From positions 248,001 to 312,000 of the forward strand of contig NZ_JXSY01000018.1 in the NCBI RefSeq assembly GCF_004329715.1: DNA of 64,000 nucleotides, written 5' to 3'. Positions 46,665 through 57,297 of the stretch are shown here, piece after piece. The notes beneath the pieces are model-generated. The model worked only from the letters and a program-made list of their open reading frames with translations. It had not been told where the DNA came from and searched no databases. Within the stretch, counting starts at the first letter, position 1. Every line of letters starts with the position of its first letter. Position numbers and translations under genes: made by a program. The DNA comes from Bowmanella sp. JS7-9 (GTDB taxonomy: Bacteria > Pseudomonadota > Gammaproteobacteria > Enterobacterales > Alteromonadaceae).

Positions 46665-47948
46665 TTATTGGCGTTCCCTCTTTGCTTTTCCCTGGTCTCG
46701 GGAAGTGTGTCGGCTGACATGTTCTGTTCTATTCGCCCGCTCAGAGGATGGACGTGATTTTATTTCTTTCTTTGGTGTGTCAGATATTTGCCGAGCCCTT
46801 TGCTGCTCGTCGCTTTTCACGGAATAACCTTTACTGATCTTGTGTGATGGGTTGGTCACTTCTCTGCGCTCATTCTGGATCCGGCTGTCTTTGTATTGAT
46901 GTTCGCTAGCATTATCGCGAGCGGTTACCCGAGATTGCGCTGACTTATCATCCATTCTTTTGTGCAGGGCCTGCTGCCAATCTCTCTGTTTAAATTCTTT
47001 GCGTTCAGACTTACGTTCATGCATGACCGGTTGGCGATCTCGATGGTGTGCGGTGTTATCGCGTTGTACATTGACTACACGGGGCTTGTTAGCGGTATGT
47101 CGCTGATATGCATGGGACGTGCTGGCATAGCGCGCGCCACGGCGGTGCTGGGTGGCGTGTTGCCAGCGGCTGTACTCGGTCACACGAACTTTTTTGTCTC
47201 TGGTGTGGTGGCGTGGATAATGATAGACATCGTAATTTACGACTACGTGGCGACGGTGCCAGTGAAAACCACTGAACCAGAAGCGAGGTAGTAACTCGAT
47301 ACCAACGCCCCAGTGGGCATTATGGTGCCAGACAGATATGGCCGGTGAATGCCAATAAACGGGTTCATAGTGATGCCAGTAGTCGTGCCCATAAATCACA
47401 CGGGTGTCGTAATATGGCACATACACCACACGCTCAATCGGGGTGGCAATTTCTATTTCCTTATCTGCGCTGGTGGTGACGGTCTGATATTCATTGCTAT
47501 TGATATTACCCAGCGCGACGGCTTTTGTCCGTAGCGATTGAATTCGTTCCAGAACCAGCGTTTCATCGCTTAACACGGCATCGCCCAGTTGTTGCAACCA
47601 GTTCAGATCATCCACCAGGCGATCGAGTAGGTCATTAAATGCCACCAGAGCCACCACGCTGGGATCCCAATCGAACTTTTCTGCTTGATCCAGCGCTTGT
47701 TGGGGAGTGAGATTTGTATTTTGCTCTCGCCAGCGTTGTGCCTGAACTAACTCCAGAGGATAGGTGCTGGCAACCAGAATATGAGAAAGTAAAGAGTCCG
47801 GATACAAGGCAATAGGCGATAGCACGCTATCCAATTGTTCCTGCTCAAGGGTAGTCACGATCTGATTGTCATCATTGTCCGCGGCGAAAGCCGGTGTGAT
47901 TGGTAATGCAATCAGGCAAACACTTAAAATTAATGGATATAAACGCAT
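46665..47948 (-). CDS. DUF3300 protein, secreted
   Basis: A 427-residue protein with a signal peptide (MRLYPLILSVCLIALPITPAFAA). Residues 35 to 240 match DUF3300 (LSPIALYPDSLLSHILVASTYPLELVQAQRW, then FDWDPSVVALVAF), including VVYVPYYDTRVIYG and a His/Trp-rich stretch (YDYWHHYEPVYWHSP-like) that could bind metal. The last 170 residues are very rich in Arg, Lys, His, Glu and Gln and probably disordered. The function is unknown; an envelope role is likely. It is convergent with the cold-shock gene. Confidence 0.8.
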   Translation of the reverse strand: MRLYPLILSVCLIALPITPAFAADNDDNQIVTTLEQEQLDSVLSPIALYPDSLLSHILVASTYPLELVQAQRWREQNTNLTPQQALDQAEKFDWDPSVVALVAFNDLLDRLVDDLNWLQQLGDAVLSDETLVLERIQSLRTKAVALGNINSNEYQTVTTSADKEIEIATPIERVVYVPYYDTRVIYGHDYWHHYEPVYWHSPAISVWHHNAHWGVGIELLPRFWFSGFHWHRRHVVVNYDVYHYPRHHTRDKKVRVTEYSRWQHATQHRRGARYASTSHAYQRHTANKPRVVNVQRDNTAHHRDRQPVMHERKSERKEFKQRDWQQALHKRMDDKSAQSRVTARDNASEHQYKDSRIQNERREVTNPSHKISKGYSVKSDEQQRARQISDTPKKEIKSRPSSERANRTEHVSRHTSRDQGKAKRERQ

Positions 47949-48079
47949 GACGCTCTTCCTGATGTTGTGTCGTACTGTCAGGTATACGCGTGCTTTTGTT
48001 AACTCAAACTGAATAGCAAGTTTGCCATGTAGTTAAGCTTGGCTATATTCAGATCAGTGGGCTGGAGGAGATGTGAACG

Positions 48080-48925
48080 ATGCAAGCCATAGACTACGCT
48101 AAAAGTGTGACTGAATCCTTTGCTTTGCCTGATACCTGCTCGCGGATCCGCGAGATGCTGGATGATGATTACTCTAATATCGACGACATCGCAGAAGTCA
48201 TTGCTGTCGATCCGTCTCTGGCTGCGAGTTTAATTAAGCTTGCCAACAGCGCCCTGTATAACTTCCCTAACAAGGTCACGACTATTGGTAAGGCTGTTAA
48301 CGTCATCGGTGGTGAATCGGTTTATTCACTGGTCATGACTGAGACAGCCAGCAGTGTGTTTAAACAGTTTGATGACGTCTCTATTAATCTTGAACGTTTC
48401 TGGCAGCAATCGGTGTTTACCAGTCTGATTGCACGTGAATTAGGCAAATTAGCCAAATGCAAGCATGCAGAGCAGCTTTTCCTGACCGGATTGGTAGCTA
48501 ATTTCGGGGAATTAGCCGTTGCCAGACAAGCGCCCGAACTGGCAGCTAATTGTGAGGATTATCACGCAAAACTCGTGCCCTGGCAGGTGCAAAAGCGGGT
48601 GATGGGTTTTACCTACGCCGATGTCAGCTACCACATCATGCGTTTGTGGGGTGTGCCAGAGGAAATATACAGTCCGATCAGACAAAGTTTTAATATTCAG
48701 CAAGCATTGGAAATTAAAGAAGCGGCGATTATTAACGGGGCGATTCGCGGTGCACTGACGCTGATTCATCCGGAATTTTATTCGCTGCCGACCCTGATCA
48801 ATCTGGAGATCCTCAAATCCCACAATATCAGTGAGGAGATGATGGTCGATGCCGTTGCCTTCGCTCGTCAGGAGGCACAAAGCATCCTGTTCCTGATGAA
48901 CCCGGATTTGTTTTTGGTGTTTTAA
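48080..48925 (+). CDS. HDOD domain signalling protein
   Basis: A 281-residue protein made almost entirely of an HDOD domain (residues 12-210; LPDTCSRIREMLDDDYSNIDDIAEVIAVDPSLAASLIKLANSALYN opening). HDOD proteins are HD-related without full catalytic residues and act in regulatory networks, often with c-di-GMP or chemotaxis systems. No output domain is visible. It stands alone, 176 bases before acnB. A link to aconitase is not implied by anything in the sequence. Confidence 0.85.
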   Translation: MQAIDYAKSVTESFALPDTCSRIREMLDDDYSNIDDIAEVIAVDPSLAASLIKLANSALYNFPNKVTTIGKAVNVIGGESVYSLVMTETASSVFKQFDDVSINLERFWQQSVFTSLIARELGKLAKCKHAEQLFLTGLVANFGELAVARQAPELAANCEDYHAKLVPWQVQKRVMGFTYADVSYHIMRLWGVPEEIYSPIRQSFNIQQALEIKEAAIINGAIRGALTLIHPEFYSLPTLINLEILKSHNISEEMMVDAVAFARQEAQSILFLMNPDLFLVF

Positions 48926-48942
48926 TTATTCGAATAAATAAT

Positions 48943-49015
48943 GAACAGGGCGTTTGAAATTCATCAAATTTATGCTGGCTATAAACAAATCTGAGCCCTG
49001 TTCGTTGTTAATTTT
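48943..49015 (+). other. Long-looped RNA stem before acnB
   Basis: GAACAGGGC (48943-48951) and GCCCTGTTC (48995-49003) pair perfectly around 43 bases that hold a smaller stem (TTTGA/TCAAA). AATTTTT follows. It could be the terminator of the HDOD gene, a leader element of acnB, or a small RNA. Confidence 0.45.
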
Positions 49016-49101
49016 TCCTTTCAGCCTTTATACTTAGGCGGTTTCATTCCTAAACTGTGCGCTCGTTCTGAGTAGTCGCAGATAACAAAGAGGATTTCAT
49101 A

Positions 49102-51714
49102 GTGTTAGAAGCATATCGTCAACATGTTGCCGAGCGTGCAGAGCAAGGTGTACCGCCTAAGCCGCTAAGTGCAGAGCAAACTGCCGAGTTGATTGAATTA
49201 CTGAAAAATCCGCCAGCTGGCGAAGAAGATTTCTTGTTGGAGTTAATCTCTGACCGCGTTCCTCCTGGTGTGGATGAAGCTGCCTATGTGAAGGCAGGCT
49301 TCCTGAGCGCAATCGTAAAAGGTGAAACTAATTCGCCGCTGATTTCTAAAGATGCTGCGGTGCAGTTACTGGGTAACATGCACGGTGGTTATAACATCGA
49401 AACACTGGTTTCATTATTAGACGACGGCGACCTGGCTGAGTTAGCTGCAGAAGAACTGAAGCATACCTTGCTGATGTTTGATGCCTTCCACGACGTGGAA
49501 GAAAAAGCCAAAGCGGGTAACGCTCACGCGAAGGAAGTGTTACAAAGCTGGGCGGATGCCGAATGGTTTACCTCGCGTCCTGAAATCCCTGAGTCGATTA
49601 AAGCCACTGTTTTCAAAGTGACGGGTGAAACCAACACGGATGATCTGTCACCCGCACCGGATGCCTGGTCTCGTCCGGATATCCCTCTGCACGCATTAGC
49701 CATGTACAAAATGAAGCGCGACGGTCTGGAACCAGATGCGCCGGGCGAAATCGGCCCAATGAAACAGATTGAAGACATCAAAGCCAAAGGCTTGCCAGTC
49801 GCCTTCGTTGGTGACGTAGTGGGCACGGGCTCTTCACGTAAATCTGCGACTAACTCTGTACTGTGGTTCTTCGGTGAAGATCTGCCGGGCGTACCAAACA
49901 AGCGCGGTGGTGGTATCTGTATTGGTGGCAAAGTGGCACCCATTTTCTTCAATACAATGGAAGATGCCGGTGCACTGGTATTTGAAGCTGACGTCGACAA
50001 GATGGAGATGGGCGATACCATCGAAATTCGTCCACTGGATGGTGTTATTAAGAACGCAGACAGCGGCGAAGTGCTGGCGGAGTACAGCTACAAATCTAAA
50101 GTGCTGCTGGATGAAGTACGTGCCGGTGGCCGTATTAACCTGATTATCGGTCGCGGTCTGACTGAGCGTGCACGCGAAGCCTTAGGTATGGGCACCAGTG
50201 ATGTATTCCGCAAACCAGAGCAACCAGTTGACTCAGGCAAAGGTTACACCCTGGCCCAGAAAATGGTCGGCAAGGCGTGCGGCATGCAGGGTGTTCGCCC
50301 GGGTATGTATGTAGAGCCAAAAATGACAACGGTTGGCTCTCAGGACACCACAGGTCCTATGACTCGTGATGAACTGAAAGATCTGGCGTGTCTGGGCTTT
50401 ACTGCTGACCTGACCATGCAGTCATTCTGTCATACCGCGGCTTATCCTAAGCCGGTCGATATCGATACACAGCACACGTTGCCAGACTTCATTATGAACC
50501 GTGGTGGTGTGTCACTGCGCCCTGGCGACGGTATCATTCACAGCTGGCTGAACCGTATGCTGTTGCCTGACACCGTTGGTACTGGTGGTGACTCACACAC
50601 TCGTTTCCCACTGGGTATTTCTTTCCCGGCTGGTTCTGGATTGGTGGCGTTCGCTGCTGCGACCGGTGTGATGCCATTGGATATGCCAGAGTCAGTATTA
50701 GTGCGCTTTAAAGGTGAAATGCAGCCGGGTATCACGCTGCGTGACCTGGTGCATGCTATTCCTCTGTATGCAATTAAAGAAGGTCTGCTGACAGTTGAGA
50801 AGAAAGGTAAGAAAAACATCTTCTCGGGTAACATTCTGGAAATCGAAGGTCTGGAAAACCTGACTGTTGAGCAGGCGTTTGAATTGTCTGATGCCTCTGC
50901 AGAGCGTTCTGCCGCGGGCTGTACAATCAATCTGTCTGAGGAGTCAGTAGCTGAATATCTGCGTTCCAACATCGTCATGTTGCGCTGGATGATCAACGAA
51001 GGTTACGGTGATGCGCGTACGCTTGAGCGTCGTGCCCGTAAGATGGAAGAATGGCTGGCCAACCCAAGCCTGATGCGCGCAGATAAAGACGCTGAATATG
51101 CCGCTGTGATTGAAATCGATCTGGCCGATATCAACGAACCAATCGTGTGTGCACCAAACGATCCGGATGACGCGCGCACTCTGTCTGATGTGGCAGGCGA
51201 CAGTGTCGATGAAGTGTTTATCGGTTCATGCATGACTAACATTGGTCACTTCCGTGCGGCAGGTAAACTGCTTGAGCAAACCAAAGGTGAATTGTCTACT
51301 CGTCTGTGGATCTCTCCACCGACTAAGATGGACAAAGCTCAGTTGATGGAAGAAGGCTATTACAACATCTACGGCCGCGCCGGTGTGCGTACGGAAATGC
51401 CAGGATGTTCACTGTGTATGGGTAACCAGGCTCGTGTGAAAGCGGGAACCACAGTGCTGTCGACTTCAACGCGTAACTTCCCGAATCGTCTGGGTGATGG
51501 CGCCAATGTTTACCTGACATCTGCCGAGCTGGCAGCGGTTGGTGCAATCATGGGCAAAATCCCAACGCGTGAAGAGTATATGGAATACGCCAGTAAGATT
51601 CAGACCATGAGCGGTGATATCTTCCGTTACCTGAATTTCGACAAAATGGATGAGTTCCTCAAAGCATCTGACAAAGCGAAAGAAACGATTATCCCCACCT
51701 TGAGCGTGGCATAA
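49102..51714 (+). CDS. acnB: Aconitate hydratase B
   Basis: An 870-residue iron-sulfur enzyme of the citric acid cycle, also an RNA-binding protein in its apo form in E. coli. The sequence follows AcnB throughout, from [21 protein letters not shown] to the end. The 4Fe-4S ligands are in [11 protein letters not shown] and [10 protein letters not shown]. The start is GTG at 49102 with AGAGGA upstream and aligns with the E. coli Met. Codons are well adapted. A terminator lies just after the stop. Confidence 0.95.
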   Translation: MLEAYRQHVAERAEQGVPPKPLSAEQTAELIELLKNPPAGEEDFLLELISDRVPPGVDEAAYVKAGFLSAIVKGETNSPLISKDAAVQLLGNMHGGYNIETLVSLLDDGDLAELAAEELKHTLLMFDAFHDVEEKAKAGNAHAKEVLQSWADAEWFTSRPEIPESIKATVFKVTGETNTDDLSPAPDAWSRPDIPLHALAMYKMKRDGLEPDAPGEIGPMKQIEDIKAKGLPVAFVGDVVGTGSSRKSATNSVLWFFGEDLPGVPNKRGGGICIGGKVAPIFFNTMEDAGALVFEADVDKMEMGDTIEIRPLDGVIKNADSGEVLAEYSYKSKVLLDEVRAGGRINLIIGRGLTERAREALGMGTSDVFRKPEQPVDSGKGYTLAQKMVGKACGMQGVRPGMYVEPKMTTVGSQDTTGPMTRDELKDLACLGFTADLTMQSFCHTAAYPKPVDIDTQHTLPDFIMNRGGVSLRPGDGIIHSWLNRMLLPDTVGTGGDSHTRFPLGISFPAGSGLVAFAAATGVMPLDMPESVLVRFKGEMQPGITLRDLVHAIPLYAIKEGLLTVEKKGKKNIFSGNILEIEGLENLTVEQAFELSDASAERSAAGCTINLSEESVAEYLRSNIVMLRWMINEGYGDARTLERRARKMEEWLANPSLMRADKDAEYAAVIEIDLADINEPIVCAPNDPDDARTLSDVAGDSVDEVFIGSCMTNIGHFRAAGKLLEQTKGELSTRLWISPPTKMDKAQLMEEGYYNIYGRAGVRTEMPGCSLCMGNQARVKAGTTVLSTSTRNFPNRLGDGANVYLTSAELAAVGAIMGKIPTREEYMEYASKIQTMSGDIFRYLNFDKMDEFLKASDKAKETIIPTLSVA

Positions 51715-51730
51715 TCACTCTTAACTGAAG

Positions 51731-51756
51731 AAGCCGGGTTTAACCCGGCTTTTTTG
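51731..51756 (+). terminator. Terminator after acnB
   Basis: AAGCCGGGTT and AACCCGGCTT pair perfectly and are followed by a run of Ts. Confidence 0.92.
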
Positions 51757-51932
51757 TGTCTGCAAGATTGGAAGATTGATCACATGTTGGCGAATATTCG
51801 TGTTTCCAAACAGTTGCCTGCGTAATTTGCTACACTGCTTTTTTCGGGTTAAGTCTGTGAAACTATTGCCAAGTTTTGCAATGGTGATAGCATGCAGCGT
51901 TTTTTTCATTTGCTAACCGTTGAGGAATATCT

Positions 51933-53132
51933 ATGTCCCGCGTTCTGATTATTGGTGCTGGTGGTGTCAGTACTGTAACTGTTAAAAAATGTGCGCGTTT
52001 GCCAGAGTTTTTTGATGAAATTTACTTGGCTAGCCGTACCCTGTCTAAGTGTGAAGCGTTGCAACAAGAATGTGGCGTGGATCGTATTAAAGGGGTTTTT
52101 GCAGTCGATGCTGATAACGCTGATGAAGTCATCAAGTTAATCGAACAAGTGAAGCCTGATCTGGTGGTTAACCTGGCATTACCTTATCAGGATCTGCCGA
52201 TTATGGATGCGTGTCTGGCAACCAAGACACACTACCTGGACACCGCTAACTACGAGCCAAAAGACGAAGCCAAATTCGAATATAGCTGGCAGTGGGCGTA
52301 TCAGGATAAATTCAAAGACGCCGGTATCATGGCCCTGCTGGGCAGCGGTTTCGATCCGGGTGTTACCAACGTGTATACCGCGTACGCAGCTAAGCACTAT
52401 TTTGATGAAATTCACTATCTGGATATCGTCGATTGTAATGGTGGTGACCACGGCAAGGCGTTTGCGACCAATTTCAACCCGGAAATTAATATCCGTGAGA
52501 TTACTCAGCGTGGTCGTTTCTGGGAAAACGGTGAGTGGAAAGAAACCGATCCACTGAGCGTGCGTGAAGATCTGGATTATCAGAACATTGGTGTTCGTGC
52601 CTCTTACCTGATGTTCCATGAAGAACTGGAATCCCTGGTTAAGCACTTCCCAACGCTGAAGCGTGCCCGTTTCTGGATGACTTTCGGCGAAGCGTACCTG
52701 ACCCACCTGCGTGTGTTGGAAGGTATCGGTATGACCAGCATTGAGCCAATCAACTTCCAGGGTCAGCAAATTGTGCCTTTGGAGTTCCTCAAGGCTGTAT
52801 TACCTAACCCTGGCTCTTTGTCTGATGGTTATCAGGGACAAACCTGTATCGGTACTTACATTACCGGTATCAAAGATGGTAAAGAGAAGACCATCTTTAT
52901 CTATAACAACTGTGACCACGCTGCCTGCCACGCAGAAGTCGGTGCTCAGGCTGTTTCATACACTACCGGTGTTCCGGCGATGATCGGGGCCGCGCTGATG
53001 TTAAAAGGTACCTGGATGAAACCGGGCGTATGGAATATGGAGCAATTCGATCCGGATCCATTTATGGAGCTGTTGAACGTGCATGGCTTGCCATGGCATG
53101 TGATTGAATGTGACTCTCCGTTCGCGAAGTAA
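51933..53132 (+). CDS. Carboxynorspermidine/carboxyspermidine synthase (saccharopine dehydrogenase family)
   Basis: A 399-residue NAD(P)H-dependent enzyme that condenses aspartate semialdehyde with a diamine (diaminopropane or putrescine) to carboxynorspermidine or carboxyspermidine. The Rossmann motif is LIIGAGGVSTVTVKKCA at the N-terminus, and GSGFDPGVTNVYTAY and NCDHAACHAEVGAQAVSYTTGVPAMIGA are typical of the family. The neighbouring nspC gene performs the next step, which supports this role over lysine metabolism. A terminator lies between the two genes. GAGGA precedes the ATG. Confidence 0.92.
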   Translation: MSRVLIIGAGGVSTVTVKKCARLPEFFDEIYLASRTLSKCEALQQECGVDRIKGVFAVDADNADEVIKLIEQVKPDLVVNLALPYQDLPIMDACLATKTHYLDTANYEPKDEAKFEYSWQWAYQDKFKDAGIMALLGSGFDPGVTNVYTAYAAKHYFDEIHYLDIVDCNGGDHGKAFATNFNPEINIREITQRGRFWENGEWKETDPLSVREDLDYQNIGVRASYLMFHEELESLVKHFPTLKRARFWMTFGEAYLTHLRVLEGIGMTSIEPINFQGQQIVPLEFLKAVLPNPGSLSDGYQGQTCIGTYITGIKDGKEKTIFIYNNCDHAACHAEVGAQAVSYTTGVPAMIGAALMLKGTWMKPGVWNMEQFDPDPFMELLNVHGLPWHVIECDSPFAK

Positions 53133-53140
53133 TAAGACAC

Positions 53141-53165
53141 ACGCCACCTCCAGGGTGGCGTTTTT
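53141..53165 (+). terminator. Hairpin between carboxynorspermidine synthase and nspC
   Basis: ACGCCACC and GGTGGCGT pair around TCCAG and are followed by five Ts. It lies only 9 bases after the stop and 28 bases before nspC, so it may reduce rather than abolish read-through. Confidence 0.75.
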
Positions 53166-53192
53166 CACTCTGTTTATTTGGAGTTATTTGCT

Positions 53193-54329
53193 GTGACTGA
53201 TCCGATTTTACATCCTGCCATTCCATCGCCTTGCTATGTATGTGAAGAGAGCCGTCTGGAGGCTAACCTGCAGATTATGCAGCGGGTTCAACAGGAAGCC
53301 GGTGTTGATATTATCCTTGCGCTGAAAGGTTTCTCCATGTGGTCGACCTTTCCGCTGGTCAAACAGTATCTGAAAGGCTGTACCGCCAGCTCTGTTTGGG
53401 AAGCTAAACTGGCCAAATTTGAATTCGGTAAGGAAGTACACGCTTACGCACCAGCCTATAAGCCACAGGATATAGACGAATTAGTCCAGTTGGTTAACCA
53501 TATCTCGTTTAACAGTGTTGGTCAGTGGCAGCGTTATCAACAGCAGGTTGCCGATGCTGGTATCTCAATGGGGCTGCGAATTAACCCGGAACATCGAGAA
53601 GCGGAAACTGAGTTATATGACCCCAGTGCACCGGGCTCACGTTTAGGTGTTCGTGCGTCGCAACTAGAAGGGTTGGATCTAAGCGGCATCGATGGCTTCC
53701 ATGTACACAACCTGTGTGAATGTGACTCGTTTGCCGCCGAGCGCACATTGGAGGCAGTCGAAAAGCGCTTTGCCAAATGGTTGCCGCAAATGAAATGGTT
53801 AAACCTGGGCGGTGGTCACCTGATGACGCGCAAAGGTTACGATGTAGACCACCTGATTAAGACCTTGAAAGCCTTCCGCGAAAAATATGATCTGCATATT
53901 ATTCTGGAGCCAGGCTCTGCGGTGGCTTGGCAAACCGGGCCGCTGGTGGCCGAAGTCGTGGATATCGTTGAAAATCGCGACAAAATCGCCATTCTGGATA
54001 TTTCTGCCACGGCACATATGCCAGATGTACTGGAGATGCCTTATCGCCCAGTCGTGCGCGGTACAGGTGAAGCCGGCGAGAAAGGCCATGATTATAAGCT
54101 GGGCGGGAACTCCTGTCTGGCCGGTGATGTGATTGACACCTACAGTTTTGATAAGCCTTTAGCCATTGGTGACCGCATTATCTTTGAAGATATGATTCAC
54201 TACACTATGGTGAAAACTACCTTCTTTAATGGTGTGCAACATCCGGATATCGGAATTTTACGTAAAAATGGTGAGTTCGATTTGATACGTCACTTTGAAT
54301 ACGAAGATTTCAGGGACCGCCTGTCCTGA
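53193..54329 (+). CDS. nspC: Carboxynorspermidine decarboxylase
   Basis: A 378-residue PLP enzyme of the alanine-racemase-like fold (group IV decarboxylases). The PLP Lys is in ILALKGFSMW, the glycine-rich phosphate site is WLNLGGGH, and EPGSAVAW and GGNSCLAGDVIDTY carry the active Cys. It releases CO2 from carboxynorspermidine to give norspermidine (or spermidine). The GTG at 53193, 9 bases after TTTGGAG, gives the usual 377-residue length. In Vibrio this route supplies polyamines that affect biofilm formation. Confidence 0.93.
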   Translation: MTDPILHPAIPSPCYVCEESRLEANLQIMQRVQQEAGVDIILALKGFSMWSTFPLVKQYLKGCTASSVWEAKLAKFEFGKEVHAYAPAYKPQDIDELVQLVNHISFNSVGQWQRYQQQVADAGISMGLRINPEHREAETELYDPSAPGSRLGVRASQLEGLDLSGIDGFHVHNLCECDSFAAERTLEAVEKRFAKWLPQMKWLNLGGGHLMTRKGYDVDHLIKTLKAFREKYDLHIILEPGSAVAWQTGPLVAEVVDIVENRDKIAILDISATAHMPDVLEMPYRPVVRGTGEAGEKGHDYKLGGNSCLAGDVIDTYSFDKPLAIGDRIIFEDMIHYTMVKTTFFNGVQHPDIGILRKNGEFDLIRHFEYEDFRDRLS

Positions 54330-54334
54330 TTTAG

Positions 54335-54362
54335 AAAAGGAGCCTCATGGCTCCTTTTTTAT
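54335..54362 (+). terminator. Terminator after nspC
   Basis: AAAAGGAGCC and GGCTCCTTTT pair perfectly around TCAT and are followed by more Ts. Confidence 0.92.
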
Positions 54363-54440
54363 TGGCTGATTGAAAGCAAATTGGGCTTATCACTGTCTTT
54401 ATGCGTAGATGGAAAAGGGTTTAATTGCCGGGGATGTGAA

Positions 54441-55439
54441 TTGTTTACTTTTAAGCGAAAGCAGGATGTAAGTGAAAATCAGGTGACCGACGAATCAGTT
54501 TACCGGGGGCGGCGTCAGTTGTTGAAACAGCTCGGCTTTGTCGGTAGCACCGGATTATTGGCGCCCTATGCCACAGCAGGTGTTTTGGACTGGTTTGGTG
54601 ATAACCAGACCATAGCGCTAAAGCCACTTAGCTATGTAGCCGATGCCAATCGCTCGGAACCCGACCTGACGCCAGAGTCAAAAGTGACCAGCTACAACAA
54701 TTTTTATGAGTTCGGCACCCAAAAAGACCAACCCGCGGAGAACGCGAAAGACTTTAATCCGGATCCCTGGACCTTGCTGGTGTCTGGTATGGTCAACAAG
54801 CCGATAACTCTGGGTTATGAAGACCTGATTAAGCGACGAGATCTGCAGGAACGTATTTATCGACTGCGCTGTGTCGAAGCCTGGTCAATGGTCATCCCTT
54901 GGATTGGCTTCCCCTTAGCTTCCTTACTTAAACAGGCTGACCCACAAGGCAGTGCTAAATATGTCGCGTTTGAGTCTTTGGCAGATAAATCCAGGATGCC
55001 GGGGGTCGGTAACTACTTTCTCGGTGGCGGTATAGATTATCCCTATGTGGAGGGCCTGCGCATGGATGAAGCGATGCACCCGTTAACCATCTTAGCGGTG
55101 GGTTTGTACGGTAAAACCTTGCCAGGGCAAAATGGTGCGCCAGTGAGATTGGTTGTGCCGTGGAAATATGGGTTTAAAAGCATCAAATCTATCGTGTCCA
55201 TCCGTCTGACGGATAAACAGCCACCTACCACCTGGAATAAGCTTGCTCCTCAGGAATATGGGTTTTACGCCAATGTGAATCCAGCGGTGGATCATCCGCG
55301 ATGGAGTCAGGCACGAGAGCGACGGATCCTCAGTGGAGGCCTGTTCAATCAAACCTATATCGATACCCAACCGTTTAACGGTTACGCCGAACAGGTGGCC
55401 TCTTTATATAAGGGCATGGATTTGAGGCGTAATTATTAA
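54441..55439 (+). CDS. msrP: Periplasmic methionine sulfoxide reductase catalytic subunit MsrP
   Basis: A 332-residue molybdoenzyme that repairs oxidised methionines in periplasmic proteins. The twin-arginine signal is [15 protein letters not shown] near residue 23. The molybdenum-binding Cys is near residue 144 ([18 protein letters not shown]). [16 protein letters not shown] and [18 protein letters not shown] are conserved. No ATG fits; TTG at 54441 is chosen because GGGGA lies about 8 bases upstream and the length matches E. coli MsrP, but a start further upstream (TTG at 54381) is possible. It overlaps msrQ by one base. Confidence 0.9.
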   Translation: MFTFKRKQDVSENQVTDESVYRGRRQLLKQLGFVGSTGLLAPYATAGVLDWFGDNQTIALKPLSYVADANRSEPDLTPESKVTSYNNFYEFGTQKDQPAENAKDFNPDPWTLLVSGMVNKPITLGYEDLIKRRDLQERIYRLRCVEAWSMVIPWIGFPLASLLKQADPQGSAKYVAFESLADKSRMPGVGNYFLGGGIDYPYVEGLRMDEAMHPLTILAVGLYGKTLPGQNGAPVRLVVPWKYGFKSIKSIVSIRLTDKQPPTTWNKLAPQEYGFYANVNPAVDHPRWSQARERRILSGGLFNQTYIDTQPFNGYAEQVASLYKGMDLRRNY

Positions 55440-56053
55440 TGCTTTCTGCTGGTAAAAAAGTACTGCTGCTAAAGTACCTTATTCATCTGGGTTGCCTGGG
55501 AAGCATTGGCTGGCTGTATCAAGCTGCCTGGCAAGATACGCTGGGGCCGGATCCTGTCGAGCGTGTCATTCACTTTTGCGGTATCGCCAGCTTAAACATG
55601 CTGCTGTTAACCCTTTGTGTTTCACCATTGGCAAAGCACTTTAAAGCAGGCTGGTTAATGCAAACCAGGCGATTACTCGGCTTGTATGCAGCATTTTTTG
55701 CACTACTGCATGTGGTTAATTACTGGGTGTTCGAGCTGGCGCTTAGTGTCGATATGTTTGTTAGTGAGTTAATTAAACGGCCATACATATGGGTGGGCAT
55801 GCTGGCGCTGAGTATATTCAGTGCGCTATCGGTCACCTCAATAAACAATATTCGCAGACGTATGGGTAGAAACTGGCAGCGCCTGCATAATCTTATTTAT
55901 CCTCTGCTGCTGCTGGTTATTTGGCACTTTTACTGGTCAGTTAAAGCGAATGTCTCGGAACCCATATTTTATGGGCTTTTTGCGCTTGTGCTTATGCTGA
56001 TTCGGATTCCAAACAGACTTAACTTTTCGTTGGTAAAGCGACCGAACAAGTAA
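55439..56053 (+). CDS. msrQ: Heme membrane subunit MsrQ
   Basis: A 204-residue inner-membrane protein with about six helices that passes electrons from the respiratory chain to MsrP. Conserved His residues in RRLLGLYAAFFALLHVVNYW and WQRLHNLIYPLLLLVIWHFYW are the likely heme ligands. The start overlaps the msrP stop by one base, so the two are translationally coupled. Confidence 0.92.
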   Translation: MLSAGKKVLLLKYLIHLGCLGSIGWLYQAAWQDTLGPDPVERVIHFCGIASLNMLLLTLCVSPLAKHFKAGWLMQTRRLLGLYAAFFALLHVVNYWVFELALSVDMFVSELIKRPYIWVGMLALSIFSALSVTSINNIRRRMGRNWQRLHNLIYPLLLLVIWHFYWSVKANVSEPIFYGLFALVLMLIRIPNRLNFSLVKRPNK

Positions 56054-56132
56054 TTTTCAGGATTAGTCTCTGGTGCGATTGTGAAAATATCTGTAATAGT
56101 TATCAATAAGCCAAACCAAGGGTGGGTCAATC

Positions 56133-57296
56133 ATGAAACTAAGAGCTCTTCTGGTGTTGCCACTATTATTATTGGGTGCTTGCCAAACAACTCAGGTATC
56201 CCGGTTACATGTTGATGAAGTATTGCGAGATGACTTGTTTCCAGATGCATCATCCATTCCCATCGAGTCAGTTGAAGACATATTTGCACTCAATCCAGCC
56301 ATTATTGAGAAACTCAAACCGATTATTGCAAAGACACCCAATCTAGCAGTAAGACGGGATGCCCTGATTGATGAACTATTCGACCAGTCAGTGTTGAATT
56401 TACGTTATGAGAACAGTGCAAATACCACTGCAAGTGAAACTTCGGAGCAGAAACAGGCAAATTGCCTGTCAATGTCTATTCTGGCTTATTCAATGGCTCA
56501 GTACATTGGCTTAGAACCAGTTTTTCAAGAAGTTCACATTCCGGAGGCTTGGGTGAGGCGTGATGGGTATTCCATGCTCAATGGTCACGTTAATCTAAAA
56601 CTCAAAATGCAGGCAGAAAAGAAAAATGTCGATCTGATGATTGTCAATGGTAAAGAAATTGTCATCGATTTTGACCCAGAGATATCTCGCTATCATTTCC
56701 CGACCAATAAGATCGATAAAAGTCGAATCGTTGCCATGTTTTACAATAACAAAGGGGCTGATGCGTTAGTTCAAAATAATATATTAGCCGCCTACGCCTA
56801 TTTCCGTGCAGCAATTCGGGCCGATAGTTCGTTTGTACCAACGTATGGAAATATTGGCATTGCATATAGAATGTCAGGACACTATGACGCTGCTCGTGAT
56901 AGTTACGAAGCAGGTTTAGTTTATGCACCTAATCATACAAATCTATTGGAAAACCTCGCCGTCTATTACAGTCATATTGGTCAGCCTCAAAAGGCAGAGG
57001 CGCTCTATGAAAAGGTTGTACTGAGACGAATTAATAATCCCTATTATCATTTTATTCTCGGCGAAGAAGCGATGAGTAAAGGACGTTATGATGAGGCTCT
57101 GGACTTTTATCGGAGGGCAAATAGCTTGAATAACAAAAATCATGCTTTCCATTTCGGTTTAGCAAAGGCATGGGCTATGTTGGGAGACTACGACCGCAGT
57201 GAACGGGAATTATTGCGGGCGAGAAGATACGCAGATAACGTAGAAGACGAACAGAAATACACATCTAAATTGCAGTTATTCGCGGGTATACGTTGA
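56133..57296 (+). CDS. Lipoprotein with transglutaminase-like core and TPR repeats
   Basis: A 387-residue lipoprotein. The lipobox LLLGAC ends at Cys17. Residues 95 to 200 show a Cys111 (ANCLSMSILAYSMAQYIGLEP), His152 (NGHVNLKL) and Asp179 (VIDFDPE) arrangement that resembles the transglutaminase-like Cys-His-Asp triad. From residue 200 on, TPR-type helices follow (about four repeats, for example YFRAAIRADSSFVPTYGNIGIAYRMSGHYDAA). It probably sits in the outer or inner membrane facing the periplasm. The M28 peptidase gene follows 1 base later, so the two are likely co-expressed. Substrate and function are unknown. Confidence 0.75.
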   Translation: MKLRALLVLPLLLLGACQTTQVSRLHVDEVLRDDLFPDASSIPIESVEDIFALNPAIIEKLKPIIAKTPNLAVRRDALIDELFDQSVLNLRYENSANTTASETSEQKQANCLSMSILAYSMAQYIGLEPVFQEVHIPEAWVRRDGYSMLNGHVNLKLKMQAEKKNVDLMIVNGKEIVIDFDPEISRYHFPTNKIDKSRIVAMFYNNKGADALVQNNILAAYAYFRAAIRADSSFVPTYGNIGIAYRMSGHYDAARDSYEAGLVYAPNHTNLLENLAVYYSHIGQPQKAEALYEKVVLRRINNPYYHFILGEEAMSKGRYDEALDFYRRANSLNNKNHAFHFGLAKAWAMLGDYDRSERELLRARRYADNVEDEQKYTSKLQLFAGIR

Positions 57297-57297
57297 G

